A program made the translations under genes and the position numbers. A model generated the notes under the pieces. The model was given only the letters and a program-made list of their open reading frames with translations, did no database searches and had not been told where the DNA came from. Positions 1 to 6,474 of a stretch of DNA of 7,186 nt are shown here, one piece after another; within the stretch, counting starts at the first letter, position 1; the number at the start of each line of letters is the position of its first letter. The stretch comes from Dehalococcoidales bacterium (GTDB taxonomy: Bacteria > Chloroflexota > Dehalococcoidia > Dehalococcoidales > UBA2162). The stretch is from NCBI GenBank assembly GCA_020343555.1, contig CP070800.1, forward strand, positions 144,503-151,688, in the 5' to 3' direction.

Positions 1-927
1 GTCCGGCAGCTTGCCGACGAACTGGAAGTCTCCGTGAGAACCATACACAGGGATATAGACGCTTTAAGTTCTTCCGGAGTACCGGTTTACTTTGAAAGAG
101 GAAAAAATGGCGGTGTTTCCCTGCTGGAAGGTTACCGGACAAACCTTACCGGTCTGACTGCAGATGAGCTGAAGGCTCTTTTCATTCTTGGTATTCCTGC
201 TTCCCTGGATGAACTTGGAATCAGCAGGAGTCTGAAAACAGCCCTCCGAAAACTTTCCGCATCACTACCGGAGGATCATCGCCAGGATGAAACAAATATA
301 CGACAGCGCATATATATTGACTGGGCGGGTTGGGTATCTGAAAAGGATGCGGATACAACTTTGCGTGATCTATACACGGCAGTTTGGGAAAACCGGAAGA
401 TATATCTACGCTATCTGATTTCATTCAGTCCCCGTGTCAAGAAAGAGTTCGATAGAATAGTCAAACCGTATAGTCTGGTAGCGAAGGCAGGTGAATGGTA
501 CCTGGTTTGTGATGATGATATACGTATCCGTGTTTACGAGCTATCTTCAATAATTGAAGCACGATCAACCGGAGAAGAATTTACACGTAACGATGACTTC
601 AACCTGGGTGAATTCTGGGATAAATGGTGTAAAAGACAGAAGGGATTTCAATCACCGATTTCGATAAAAGTTCTAATAACGCCTTTACTCTCAAGGTACC
701 TGTCTTATAATCTTGACAGAGATTTTATTCAAAGAATTATTAACCGATCCGAACCGGATCAAAACGGATTTGTTCAGGCTGACTTAATCTTTGAAACTTT
801 CGAAGAAGCCCGGACATATATACTTGGCATGGGTAACTCGATCGAAGTGCTGGAGCCGGAATCTCTACGGTTAAGCATCATGGATTATGCCAGGCAGATT
901 ACCGAAACATACGCAAGACCTGGCTAA
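1..927 (+). CDS. WYL-domain transcriptional regulator (5' end cut by window edge)
   Basis: This is a DNA-binding regulator of the YafY/PafC-like WYL family, with 308 residues visible. The reading frame is open from base 1, so the true start lies outside the window; a GTG codon at base 31 and later internal codons are not convincing starts because the helix-turn-helix begins before them. Visible residues 1-50 are the end of a winged helix-turn-helix (RQLADELEVSVRTIHRDID, then a wing with GKNGGVSL). Residues about 115-190 form the WYL domain, with the GEWYLVC signature near 164-170, and residues about 215-300 match the C-terminal WCX extension. WYL domains are thought to sense nucleotides or other small ligands. 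The target genes cannot be told from the sequence. The gene is convergent with the DUF2284 gene and their stop codons overlap. The family call is secure; the ligand and regulon are unknown. Confidence 0.9.
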   Translation, partial: VRQLADELEVSVRTIHRDIDALSSSGVPVYFERGKNGGVSLLEGYRTNLTGLTADELKALFILGIPASLDELGISRSLKTALRKLSASLPEDHRQDETNIRQRIYIDWAGWVSEKDADTTLRDLYTAVWENRKIYLRYLISFSPRVKKEFDRIVKPYSLVAKAGEWYLVCDDDIRIRVYELSSIIEARSTGEEFTRNDDFNLGEFWDKWCKRQKGFQSPISIKVLITPLLSRYLSYNLDRDFIQRIINRSEPDQNGFVQADLIFETFEEARTYILGMGNSIEVLEPESLRLSIMDYARQITETYARPG

Positions 928-1457
928 TATAATACACAACCCGTCCAGGTGATCCTGTCTACATGGAATTTACTGTCCAGTTCGAGTTTATCAAGAAGAC
1001 CGACCACATCGATCCCTATTGCTTCGAGTGACATTCTCGCTTTATCCGGATGGCAGCATGGTTTATCTTTCTGAATCGCGCAGGTTTCGCATAATCCACA
1101 ATTACCTCCTATCAACCCCCAGATTTCAATGATTCCCTCTTTTTTTAAGTAATCTTCTATCTCGAGAATCATTTTATGAAAATCATCTTTGCTTTTTACC
1201 AGTTGTTTCCAGTCTTTCTTTAAGTCCATTTTCTCGGAGTATTGGAAAAGATAGCCATGTTTGTAATTCTTGAGTCTTTCGCAGATCTCATCAAGCGATC
1301 CCGCATTCGGCGGACAGGTATAATTCTTCCCGTAATTTCCGCACTTATTCTCCTCACAGTAAGACCGTATCCGTTCCTCAGGAACAAGCACTGCGGGATC
1401 CAATACGACACATACATCGATCCCAAGTTTTTCTGAATATTCGTTAACACTCACCAT
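924..1457 (-). CDS. DUF2284-type cysteine-rich putative metal-binding protein
   Basis: A soluble protein of 177 residues with 11 cysteines and no signal peptide or membrane segment. The first cluster is C34-x4-C39-x8-C48 followed by PP, in the context CGNYGKNYTCPP. The second is C120-x2-C123-x2-C126-x7-C134-C135-H136-P, and C174 is near the C-terminus. This spacing matches the DUF2284 family of predicted metal-binding proteins. The clusters look suited to Fe-S or zinc ligation, but the family has no established reaction and I assign none. The ATG at 1457 is preceded by a weak GAGAG (1461-1465) with short spacing. A TATACT at 1482-1487 could be a -10 element, but its -35 would fall in the upstream hairpin and is not convincing. 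The stop (TAG) overlaps the stop of the convergent WYL regulator. Whether that regulator controls this gene cannot be seen. Confidence 0.85.
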   Translation of the reverse strand: MVSVNEYSEKLGIDVCVVLDPAVLVPEERIRSYCEENKCGNYGKNYTCPPNAGSLDEICERLKNYKHGYLFQYSEKMDLKKDWKQLVKSKDDFHKMILEIEDYLKKEGIIEIWGLIGGNCGLCETCAIQKDKPCCHPDKARMSLEAIGIDVVGLLDKLELDSKFHVDRITWTGCVLY

Positions 1458-1491
1458 AATCTCTCGTAACTTTCGTTCATCAGTATATAGA

Positions 1492-1519
1492 AAGGCTGCT
1501 ACCTGCAGGCAGCAGCCTT
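1492..1519 (-). terminator. Intrinsic terminator-like hairpin after tRNA-Ala
   Basis: On the minus strand a 12-bp stem with one G-U pair closes a TGCA tetraloop. The arms are AAGGCTGCTGCC and GGTAGCAGCCTT. The following bases are TCTATATACTG, which is T/A-rich but not a pure U tract, so termination may be incomplete. The hairpin starts 16 nt after the tRNA 3' end and ends 34 nt before the DUF2284 start codon. It is placed to end the clpC/tRNA transcript. There is no T-run on the plus-strand side, so it is probably one-directional. Confidence 0.7.
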
Positions 1520-1535
1520 CAATACATTTCTCTTG

Positions 1536-1608
1536 TGGAGCTGGAGGGGTTCGAACCCTCTACCTCTTCAATGCCATTGAAGCGCTCTCCCAAATGAGCT
1601 ACAGCCCC
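1536..1608 (-). tRNA. tRNA-Ala, anticodon GGC
   Basis: A complete 73-nt cloverleaf can be folded by hand. The acceptor stem GGGGCTG pairs with CAGCTCC and includes the G3-U70 wobble pair that is the identity element of alanine tRNAs. The D arm is GCTC/GAGC. The anticodon stem CTTCA/TGAAG encloses loop ATGGCAT with anticodon GGC at 1573-1575. The T arm is GAGGG/CCCTC with loop TTCGAAC, and the discriminator base is A73. The next genomic bases are CAA, so the 3' CCA is not encoded and must be added by the CCA-adding enzyme. The gene lies 16 nt after the clpC stop on the same strand and is followed by a hairpin terminator. It reads GCC and GCU alanine codons. Confidence 0.97.
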
Positions 1609-1618
1609 GCTGTCGTTA

Positions 1619-1648
1619 ATTATACTATGCTGCGACCGCTTCTGCCAC
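1619..1648 (-). promoter_or_regulatory. Candidate sigma-70 promoter for tRNA-Ala inside the clpC tail
   Basis: A perfect TATAAT lies at 1619-1624 on the minus strand, directly after the clpC TAG stop. An 18-nt spacer separates it from GTGGCA at 1643-1648, which matches the -35 consensus TTGACA at four of six positions. Transcription would start about 1609-1613, only a few bases before the mature tRNA 5' end at 1608. The -10 and its distance to the tRNA are strong; the -35 is weak and the spacer slightly long. The tRNA could also be processed from a clpC read-through transcript. Confidence 0.5.
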
Positions 1649-4078
1649 CCCGGTAGTGAAAGTAAGTTCGTCGTCGACAACGTCCACGGTAATGCTGTCA
1701 CCTTCGTTGAACTCACCCTTTAATACTTTCGTAGACAGCGGATTCTCCACATACCTCTCTACTGCCCTTCTCAAAGGTCGAGCGCCATACACCGGATCGA
1801 ATCCAATCCTGGCTATCCAGGACTTCGCTGCATCCGTCATCACCAGGATCAGTTTACGTTCTTGCAGTCTCTTCTCCAGGTCCTTGACCATCAGGTCGAC
1901 TATGCTTCTTAACTGCTCTTCGTTCAATTCGTGGAAGACTATAATCTCATCCAGCCGGTTGAGGAATTCGGGACGGAAGGTTTTCCTGACTTCGGTCATT
2001 ACTTTCTCTTTCATGTCCTCGTAGGTCTGCCTCTTGGTTTTCGCCGTCTCTTTTTGAGGTGCAAATCCGAGAGATGCTTCCCTCTTGATAAGCTCAACAC
2101 CTGTATTACTGGTCATGATTACCACAGTATTCTTGAAGTCAACGGTCCGTCCATGTCCGTCGGTCAGTCGTCCGTCATCGAGAAGCTGCAATAGAGTATT
2201 GAAGACTTCCGGATGAGCTTTCTCTATCTCATCCAGCAAAATAACCCGGTAAGGTCTCCGTCTCACTGCTTCGGTCAACTGGCCACCTTCCTCGTAGCCG
2301 ACATACCCCGGCGGAGCACCGATAAGTCGGGAAACGGTATGACGTTCCTGATATTCGGACATGTCCAGTCGAATCATGGCATTCTCGTCATCGAACAGGA
2401 ATTCAGCCAGGCTTTTAACCAGTTCGGTTTTACCAACACCGGTCGGTCCGAGGAACATAAAGCTGCCGATTGGTCGTTGCGGATCTTTCAGACCGGCCCG
2501 ACTCCTGCGAACTGCCTCGCTTATCGCCGTCACTGCTTCTTCCTGGTTGATCAGTCGTTCGTGTATCCTTTCCTCCATGTGAAGAAGTTTCTCAGCTTCG
2601 CCCTCGAGCATCTGGGACACCGGAATGCCCGTCCAGTTAGATATCAGTTTGGCTATATTTTCTTCTTCGACCACTTCTTTTATCTTCTCTGCTTCGAGCC
2701 AGGTGCTTTTGGCATGATTGTACTCATCTTCGAGTTTTATTCTTTCCGATTTCATCTGGGCTGCTTTTTCATACTCTTGCCTTTGGGAAGCAGCTTCTTC
2801 TTCGTTGGTCAACTGCTTTAACTGCTGTTCGAGTGTTTTGACATCCTGCGGTGCGCTTTCAGCGTCGATGCGAACCTTGCTTGCAGCTTCATCAATAAGA
2901 TCGATAGCTTTGTCCGGAAGCTGCCTGTCCGAAATATAGCGTTGACTCAACCTGGCTGCAGCCTCGAGAGCTTCATCAGTTATCTGGATCTTATGATGGG
3001 CTTCATACCTTGGTCTGAGTCCATGAAGTATTTCAATTGTTTGCTCAACTGTTGGTTCACCCAAAAAGACCGGTTGTAGTCGTCTCTCGAGAGCTTTATC
3101 CTTCTCTATAAATTTTCTATACTCATCGAGTGTTGTAGCGCCGATACACTGGAGTTCGCCATGGGCCAGAGCCGGTTTCAGCATATTGCTGGCATCGATA
3201 GCTCCTTCTGCAGCTCCCGCGCCGACCATGGTATGAATCTCGTCGATAAACAGCACTACCTCGCCCTCTGCTTCACGAACTTCGTCCATAACGGCTTTGA
3301 GACGTTCCTCGAATTCACCTCTGAACTTACTTCCTGCCACCAGGCTTCCCATATCAAGCGCCATTACACGGCGTCCTTTTAGAGAATCCGGGACATCATC
3401 GGCTGCAATTTTCTGAGCCAGTCCCTCTGCAATAGCTGTTTTACCTACGCCAGCGTCACCAACAACAACGGGATTGTTCTTAGTTCTACGGGTCAATATC
3501 TGCATTACACGCTTAATCTCTTCTTCTCTTCCGATAACAGGATCAAGTTTTCCCTGTCTTGCCAGCTCGGTAAGGTCCCGAGCGTATTTTTGTAGAGATC
3601 GATACTTACTCTCGGCTCGCTGGTCAGTAACTCTATGACCTCCCCGAATCTTCTCAAGTGCCTGGTACACCTTTTCCTGGTTAATTCCGGCATTTTTAAG
3701 AATACGTGCAGACTCACCATTGTCATCCTTCGTTATGGCTATAAAAAGGTGTTCCGTACCGATGTATTCATCTTTCAGTCGGTTCGCTTCTTCATCAGCG
3801 TTCTTGAATAATTCTCCTACCCTCGGTGTCGCATATATCTGCCCTGTCTGGTATGCCACTTTCGGAAGACTCTCGAGTACCCTTTCAATTTCACGCTTTA
3901 TGGGAGTAACATCGACACCAAAATCAGTAAAAATCTCACTTACCAATCCTCTTTCCTGCTGGAGTAATGCCAGCAGTATATGCTCTATATCCCACTGGTT
4001 ATGCTGATATTGCTGAACAATCTGCTGAGAAAGGGTAATCGCCTCCTGAGCCTGTTCTGTAAATCGTTCCTGTTTCAT
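1625..4078 (-). CDS. clpC: ClpC-type ATP-dependent Clp protease ATPase subunit
   Basis: An 817-residue AAA+ unfoldase with two ATPase domains. It forms a hexamer that unfolds substrates and threads them into ClpP in the cytoplasm. Residues 1-150 hold two Clp-N repeats. Domain D1 has Walker A GDAGVGKT (207-214), Walker B VVLFIDE (274-280) and pore loop KFRGEFE (251-257). A short middle domain (about 408-470) carries a UVR-like segment ([19 protein letters not shown], 435-453). Domain D2 has Walker A GPTGVGKT (544-551), Walker B VILLDE (612-617), pore loop GYVGY and sensor-2 GARPLRR (765-771). The LGF at 670-672 sits where ClpP-binding unfoldases carry their IGF/VGF-type loop. Length, short middle domain and LGF favour ClpC over the ClpB disaggregase, although databases often label such proteins ClpB. 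The ATG overlaps the stop of the upstream hydrolase gene as TAATG and has a strong Shine-Dalgarno. All catalytic motifs are intact. Confidence 0.95.
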   Translation of the reverse strand: MKQERFTEQAQEAITLSQQIVQQYQHNQWDIEHILLALLQQERGLVSEIFTDFGVDVTPIKREIERVLESLPKVAYQTGQIYATPRVGELFKNADEEANRLKDEYIGTEHLFIAITKDDNGESARILKNAGINQEKVYQALEKIRGGHRVTDQRAESKYRSLQKYARDLTELARQGKLDPVIGREEEIKRVMQILTRRTKNNPVVVGDAGVGKTAIAEGLAQKIAADDVPDSLKGRRVMALDMGSLVAGSKFRGEFEERLKAVMDEVREAEGEVVLFIDEIHTMVGAGAAEGAIDASNMLKPALAHGELQCIGATTLDEYRKFIEKDKALERRLQPVFLGEPTVEQTIEILHGLRPRYEAHHKIQITDEALEAAARLSQRYISDRQLPDKAIDLIDEAASKVRIDAESAPQDVKTLEQQLKQLTNEEEAASQRQEYEKAAQMKSERIKLEDEYNHAKSTWLEAEKIKEVVEEENIAKLISNWTGIPVSQMLEGEAEKLLHMEERIHERLINQEEAVTAISEAVRRSRAGLKDPQRPIGSFMFLGPTGVGKTELVKSLAEFLFDDENAMIRLDMSEYQERHTVSRLIGAPPGYVGYEEGGQLTEAVRRRPYRVILLDEIEKAHPEVFNTLLQLLDDGRLTDGHGRTVDFKNTVVIMTSNTGVELIKREASLGFAPQKETAKTKRQTYEDMKEKVMTEVRKTFRPEFLNRLDEIIVFHELNEEQLRSIVDLMVKDLEKRLQERKLILVMTDAAKSWIARIGFDPVYGARPLRRAVERYVENPLSTKVLKGEFNEGDSITVDVVDDELTFTTGVAEAVAA

Positions 4079-4878
4079 TATATGACCACCTCCACATCCC
4101 TATTCCTACCAAATTTCTCCTGTAAAAATTCTTCTATCTGTCTCTGTACCTCAGGATAATCCCAATTATAATCATGCCCTGGTACATTGATACAATATGT
4201 AAACTTAATATTCTTCCCCTGTAATTTATATTTGGTCCACCTGAACGGCGCACCTAAATACGTCTTAAGAATAACCGGTACATTCCATTCCATCAGTGAA
4301 TCCGGCATCAGTCCATTACTATTCAGTGTAAGAGTCTGATGGCTGATCACTCTCCTTGACTTATAAAAAAACGGCGTCCCCAGTTCTAAACTGTATATCC
4401 GTTCCTGCCCATCCATATTCTGGAGTACGGCATTACTGAAGGCTGCTCCCTGGCTAACTCCTATCATGACTATTTTCAGGTTAGTCAGATGCTCAGTCAT
4501 AAATTTCATTTCAGCGGCCATCACCTTCGCTTTGTTCGTGAAGAAATGTGTCTGTTCTCTTATATCATTCAGTACAGCCTTCCATCCGGTAGCTGACCTA
4601 AAGTACTGGACCATCGAACCAGAGTAACCAAGTTTCTTTATCGTCCTTTCCACACCTTCCACAATACTCCTCTCCCATTGCAGCAGGTTTTCGATGCGAG
4701 TACTTCCCCATCCTCCCGGATTATGTATAAGCAAGAAATCGCTTTTCTCAGCCATGGTATACATATCCAGGAGTCTCCTGGTCAGTTCGTTCTTCTTTGA
4801 AACATCATCACCAAACAGTTGTCTGGCTAATTGATGCGCTTCTTCTTCAATAAAACTGTTATCAGTCACCTTAGCCAC
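4078..4878 (-). CDS. Alpha/beta-hydrolase-like protein of unknown substrate
   Basis: A 266-residue protein with no signal peptide or clear membrane helix. A hydrophobic strand leads into GVSQG (140-144), which fits the G-x-S-x-G nucleophile elbow of alpha/beta hydrolases, with Ser142 as nucleophile. HNPGG (52-56) after strand FLLI resembles an oxyanion-hole loop. PGHDY (233-237) places His235 where the catalytic histidine is expected. The acid is unclear; Asp193 in NSNGLMPDSL is the best candidate. I do not recognise a named family; esterase, lipase or acyltransferase are possible. The start used is GTG at 4878, overlapping the membrane-protein gene by 8 nt. A GTG at 4869 with GGTGG upstream is an alternative that would shorten the protein by three residues. 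The gene overlaps clpC by one base (TAATG), so the two are probably co-translated. Fold call moderate; function unknown. Confidence 0.75.
   Translation of the reverse strand: MAKVTDNSFIEEEAHQLARQLFGDDVSKKNELTRRLLDMYTMAEKSDFLLIHNPGGWGSTRIENLLQWERSIVEGVERTIKKLGYSGSMVQYFRSATGWKAVLNDIREQTHFFTNKAKVMAAEMKFMTEHLTNLKIVMIGVSQGAAFSNAVLQNMDGQERIYSLELGTPFFYKSRRVISHQTLTLNSNGLMPDSLMEWNVPVILKTYLGAPFRWTKYKLQGKNIKFTYCINVPGHDYNWDYPEVQRQIEEFLQEKFGRNRDVEVVI
4086..4093 (-). promoter_or_regulatory. Strong ribosome binding site of clpC
   Basis: GGAGGTGG on the minus strand lies inside the last codons of the hydrolase-like gene, with about 7-10 nt between it and the clpC ATG at 4078. It supports that ATG as the start. 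Together with the TAATG overlap it suggests coupled but efficient translation of clpC. Confidence 0.75.
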
Positions 4879-5590
4879 CGATCCATTTTAAAAGGACATT
4901 CAGTCCGTAATAACCTCCAAAAGCGACGATAAGATATCTTATGGTCTTTCCCGCCCAGCTTATCAGGAAAAATTTTATTAACCCCATTCTAACCGAACCT
5001 GCAGCCAGGCCGGCAAAGTAAAATGGGCTAATTATCAACGCTGATGAAATAAATAATGTCCAGGCTCCTCCCTTACCCCCGATCCACTCAGACATTTTTG
5101 CATATAATACTTCACCTTTACTCCAGAATCTTCCCTGGACAGGTCTGACAGGATCATAATGACGTCCTGTTTCCTGTTCGTATTCTTTTTCCCTTGCTCT
5201 AAATCGTGATAATACGGTCTCAACTCCCGCTCCCGTGAGATAAACTGTGATTCCACCTATACCTCCGCCGAGACCGGCCACAAGACCAACGTAAAACGGA
5301 TTCAATACCCCTCCCAGTGTAAAAACCATTACCAGCGTAGGCGCCGGGATAACACTGACTCCACATAAGACACCTATTACAAAAACTCCTATATATCCAT
5401 ATGCACCGATAGCCTGGACTTCATGCCTGTATATTATCGCCGCTGCCAGAAGGCCTGCTGTAAAGACAAAGCCGATTGTACTTGCCAGATAAATACGCCA
5501 GTTACTTCTTTTATTCTCTAGTTTAGTTTGTATTTCTTCCAATAGGTACCTCTTACTGACTTCTTTTTTCAAACTTGAGTAGCTTCTCAT
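4871..5590 (-). CDS. VTT/DedA-like polytopic membrane protein
   Basis: A 239-residue inner-membrane protein (from the upstream ATG). After a charged N-terminal segment there are hydrophobic stretches at about 33-53, 62-80, 84-105, 106-122, 176-197 and 203-228. The glycine-rich reentrant-like segment with IPAPTLVMVF and GLVAGLGGGIGG (about 81-113), and the late AGSVRM...ISWAGKTIRYLIVAFGG region (197-226), resemble the VTT domain of DedA-family proteins, some of which are involved in lipid flipping or envelope homeostasis. A charged loop (about 128-165) separates the two halves. The ATG at 5590 overlaps the methyltransferase gene by 38 nt and lacks a good Shine-Dalgarno. A TTG at 5542 with AAGAGG (5549-5554) six bases upstream would start just after the methyltransferase stop and give 223 residues; I consider it at least as likely. 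Transport substrate unknown. Confidence 0.75.
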   Translation of the reverse strand: MRSYSSLKKEVSKRYLLEEIQTKLENKRSNWRIYLASTIGFVFTAGLLAAAIIYRHEVQAIGAYGYIGVFVIGVLCGVSVIPAPTLVMVFTLGGVLNPFYVGLVAGLGGGIGGITVYLTGAGVETVLSRFRAREKEYEQETGRHYDPVRPVQGRFWSKGEVLYAKMSEWIGGKGGAWTLFISSALIISPFYFAGLAAGSVRMGLIKFFLISWAGKTIRYLIVAFGGYYGLNVLLKWIGG

Positions 5591-6113
5591 CTTTATCTGT
5601 CAATGAGAAAAGTCTATCGGTATACTCCAGTGTTTTGTCTCCCATGCCATCATATATCGCCAGGATTCCTTCATTCTTCAATACCCTGTGCATTTCTCGT
5701 AACACTTGTCTCTTTTCCGTAATTTCATGCAATACATCACACATCCATATTATATCCACGGACTCATCCGGAAGTGTTACTACTTCATGTGATCGCATCG
5801 TTTCAACGTTATTTAATCCCCGTTTCGCTATTCTTCGTTTTACTATCCCCAGCTGCCGCTTGAAGTAATCGAGCGCATATACCTTTCCCGTATCCCTCAC
5901 TATTTCCGCGGCTGGGATCGTGAAATCGCCTGTTCCACAGCCGAAATCGAGCACTGTTTGACCTTCTTTGAAGAGATGGAATTTAGCCCATTTTTCCATG
6001 ATATTCTTTCCCGTAATGCTCCTCCATACAGGCCACCAGTGAACCCACATGGCATAATATGTTCTGAATAGCGGATTCATCTTCGCTTCAAGGAATCGTT
6101 CGATATCAAACAA
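5553..6113 (-). CDS. Class I SAM-dependent methyltransferase
   Basis: A 186-residue cytosolic protein with the Rossmann-type methyltransferase fold. Motif I is VLDFGCGTGDF (54-64), which binds S-adenosylmethionine. The acidic end of strand 2 is Asp82 in VYALDYF, and the motif with IIWMCDVLHEI (121-131) follows, then the HRVLKNEG turn (142-149). It belongs to the broad UbiE/Methyltransf_11-like group; the substrate cannot be read from the sequence. The N-terminus (YYAMWVHWWPVW, 19-30) is rich in aromatic residues and may touch a membrane or hydrophobic substrate. The start is TTG at 6113, supported by GAGG (6121-6124) seven bases upstream and by an in-frame TAG just before it. An ATG at residue 12 is an alternative. 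It lies 25 nt after hspR and overlaps the membrane-protein gene, so it is probably in the same operon. Confidence 0.88.
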   Translation of the reverse strand: MFDIERFLEAKMNPLFRTYYAMWVHWWPVWRSITGKNIMEKWAKFHLFKEGQTVLDFGCGTGDFTIPAAEIVRDTGKVYALDYFKRQLGIVKRRIAKRGLNNVETMRSHEVVTLPDESVDIIWMCDVLHEITEKRQVLREMHRVLKNEGILAIYDGMGDKTLEYTDRLFSLTDKDEKLLKFEKRSQ

Positions 6114-6120
6114 GCCAAAT

Positions 6121-6124
6121 CCTC
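6121..6124 (-). promoter_or_regulatory. Ribosome binding site deciding the TTG start of the methyltransferase gene
   Basis: GAGG on the minus strand lies seven bases before TTG at 6113. No in-frame ATG or GTG lies between the upstream in-frame TAG and this TTG, so this site supports the unusual TTG start. Confidence 0.55.
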
Positions 6125-6138
6125 GATTCTAGGAATAC

Positions 6139-6459
6139 TCAAGATTTATTTCCTGCTATTTTTAACCTCTTATTTTCAGATTCAAGTTGATCGATCTTTT
6201 TCTGAAGTTCTGTAATCTTTCCTGCCATCCGAATAATTACTTCCGCCCCTGCAATGGTTATCCCCAGATCCTCCATGAGTGTTTTCATCTGTTTAATCTT
6301 CGCGATATCTTCATCGGAATACAGACGTATATTACCCTCGGAGCGAGACGGTTCTATTATGCCAACCTTTTCATAGTAGCGCAAGGTATAAGAACGAACA
6401 CCACACATTCTTGCGGCTACACTTATCACGTATCTAGGCTCTCGATTTATTGAGTCCAT
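6139..6459 (-). CDS. hspR: HspR-type MerR-family heat-shock repressor
   Basis: A 106-residue transcriptional regulator. Residues 10-45 (YVISVAARMCGV, then TLRYYEKVGII) form the MerR helix-turn-helix and wing; GNIRLYSDEDIAKI (42-55) and the LMEDLGITIAGAEVII segment (61-76) are typical of HspR. Residues 80-101 form a short coiled coil for dimerisation. HspR proteins repress dnaK, clp and related genes by binding HAIR inverted repeats, usually with DnaK as co-repressor, so loss of free DnaK on heat shock lifts repression. There are no sensor-domain cysteines, which argues against a metal- or redox-sensing MerR. The canonical HPQ before TLR is replaced by RSY. Placement 15 nt after dnaJ copies the dnaK-grpE-dnaJ-hspR order of actinobacteria. 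The ATG has AGAGGTG (6464-6470) upstream. Family call good; its binding sites probably lie mainly upstream of the operon, outside the window. Confidence 0.85.
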   Translation of the reverse strand: MDSINREPRYVISVAARMCGVRSYTLRYYEKVGIIEPSRSEGNIRLYSDEDIAKIKQMKTLMEDLGITIAGAEVIIRMAGKITELQKKIDQLESENKRLKIAGNKS

Positions 6460-6463
6460 TTAT

Positions 6464-6470
6464 CACCTCT
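6464..6470 (-). promoter_or_regulatory. Ribosome binding site of hspR
   Basis: AGAGGTG on the minus strand sits in the 15-nt gap between the dnaJ stop and the hspR ATG, with the GAGG core six bases from the ATG. It fixes the hspR start at 6459. Confidence 0.7.
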
Positions 6471-6474
6471 GCAC

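Noticed and set aside
1269..1275. Another CTTGAGT half-site inside the DUF2284 gene
   Set aside because: It is within coding sequence with no partner at the required spacing.
1482..1487. TATACT as a -10 element for the DUF2284 gene
   Set aside because: The -35 region would fall in the terminator hairpin and shows no match to TTGACA, so I do not list it as a promoter.
2213..2821. A 202-codon open frame on the plus strand, antisense to clpC
   Set aside because: It lies entirely within the conserved D2 and middle-domain coding region of clpC. It has no family resemblance and no convincing ribosome site, so it is a shadow of the real gene.
5574..5580. A perfect HAIR half-site (CTTGAGT) in the methyltransferase/VTT overlap
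   Set aside because: No matching second half lies at 7-8 nt on either side. A single 7-base match in coding sequence is expected by chance.
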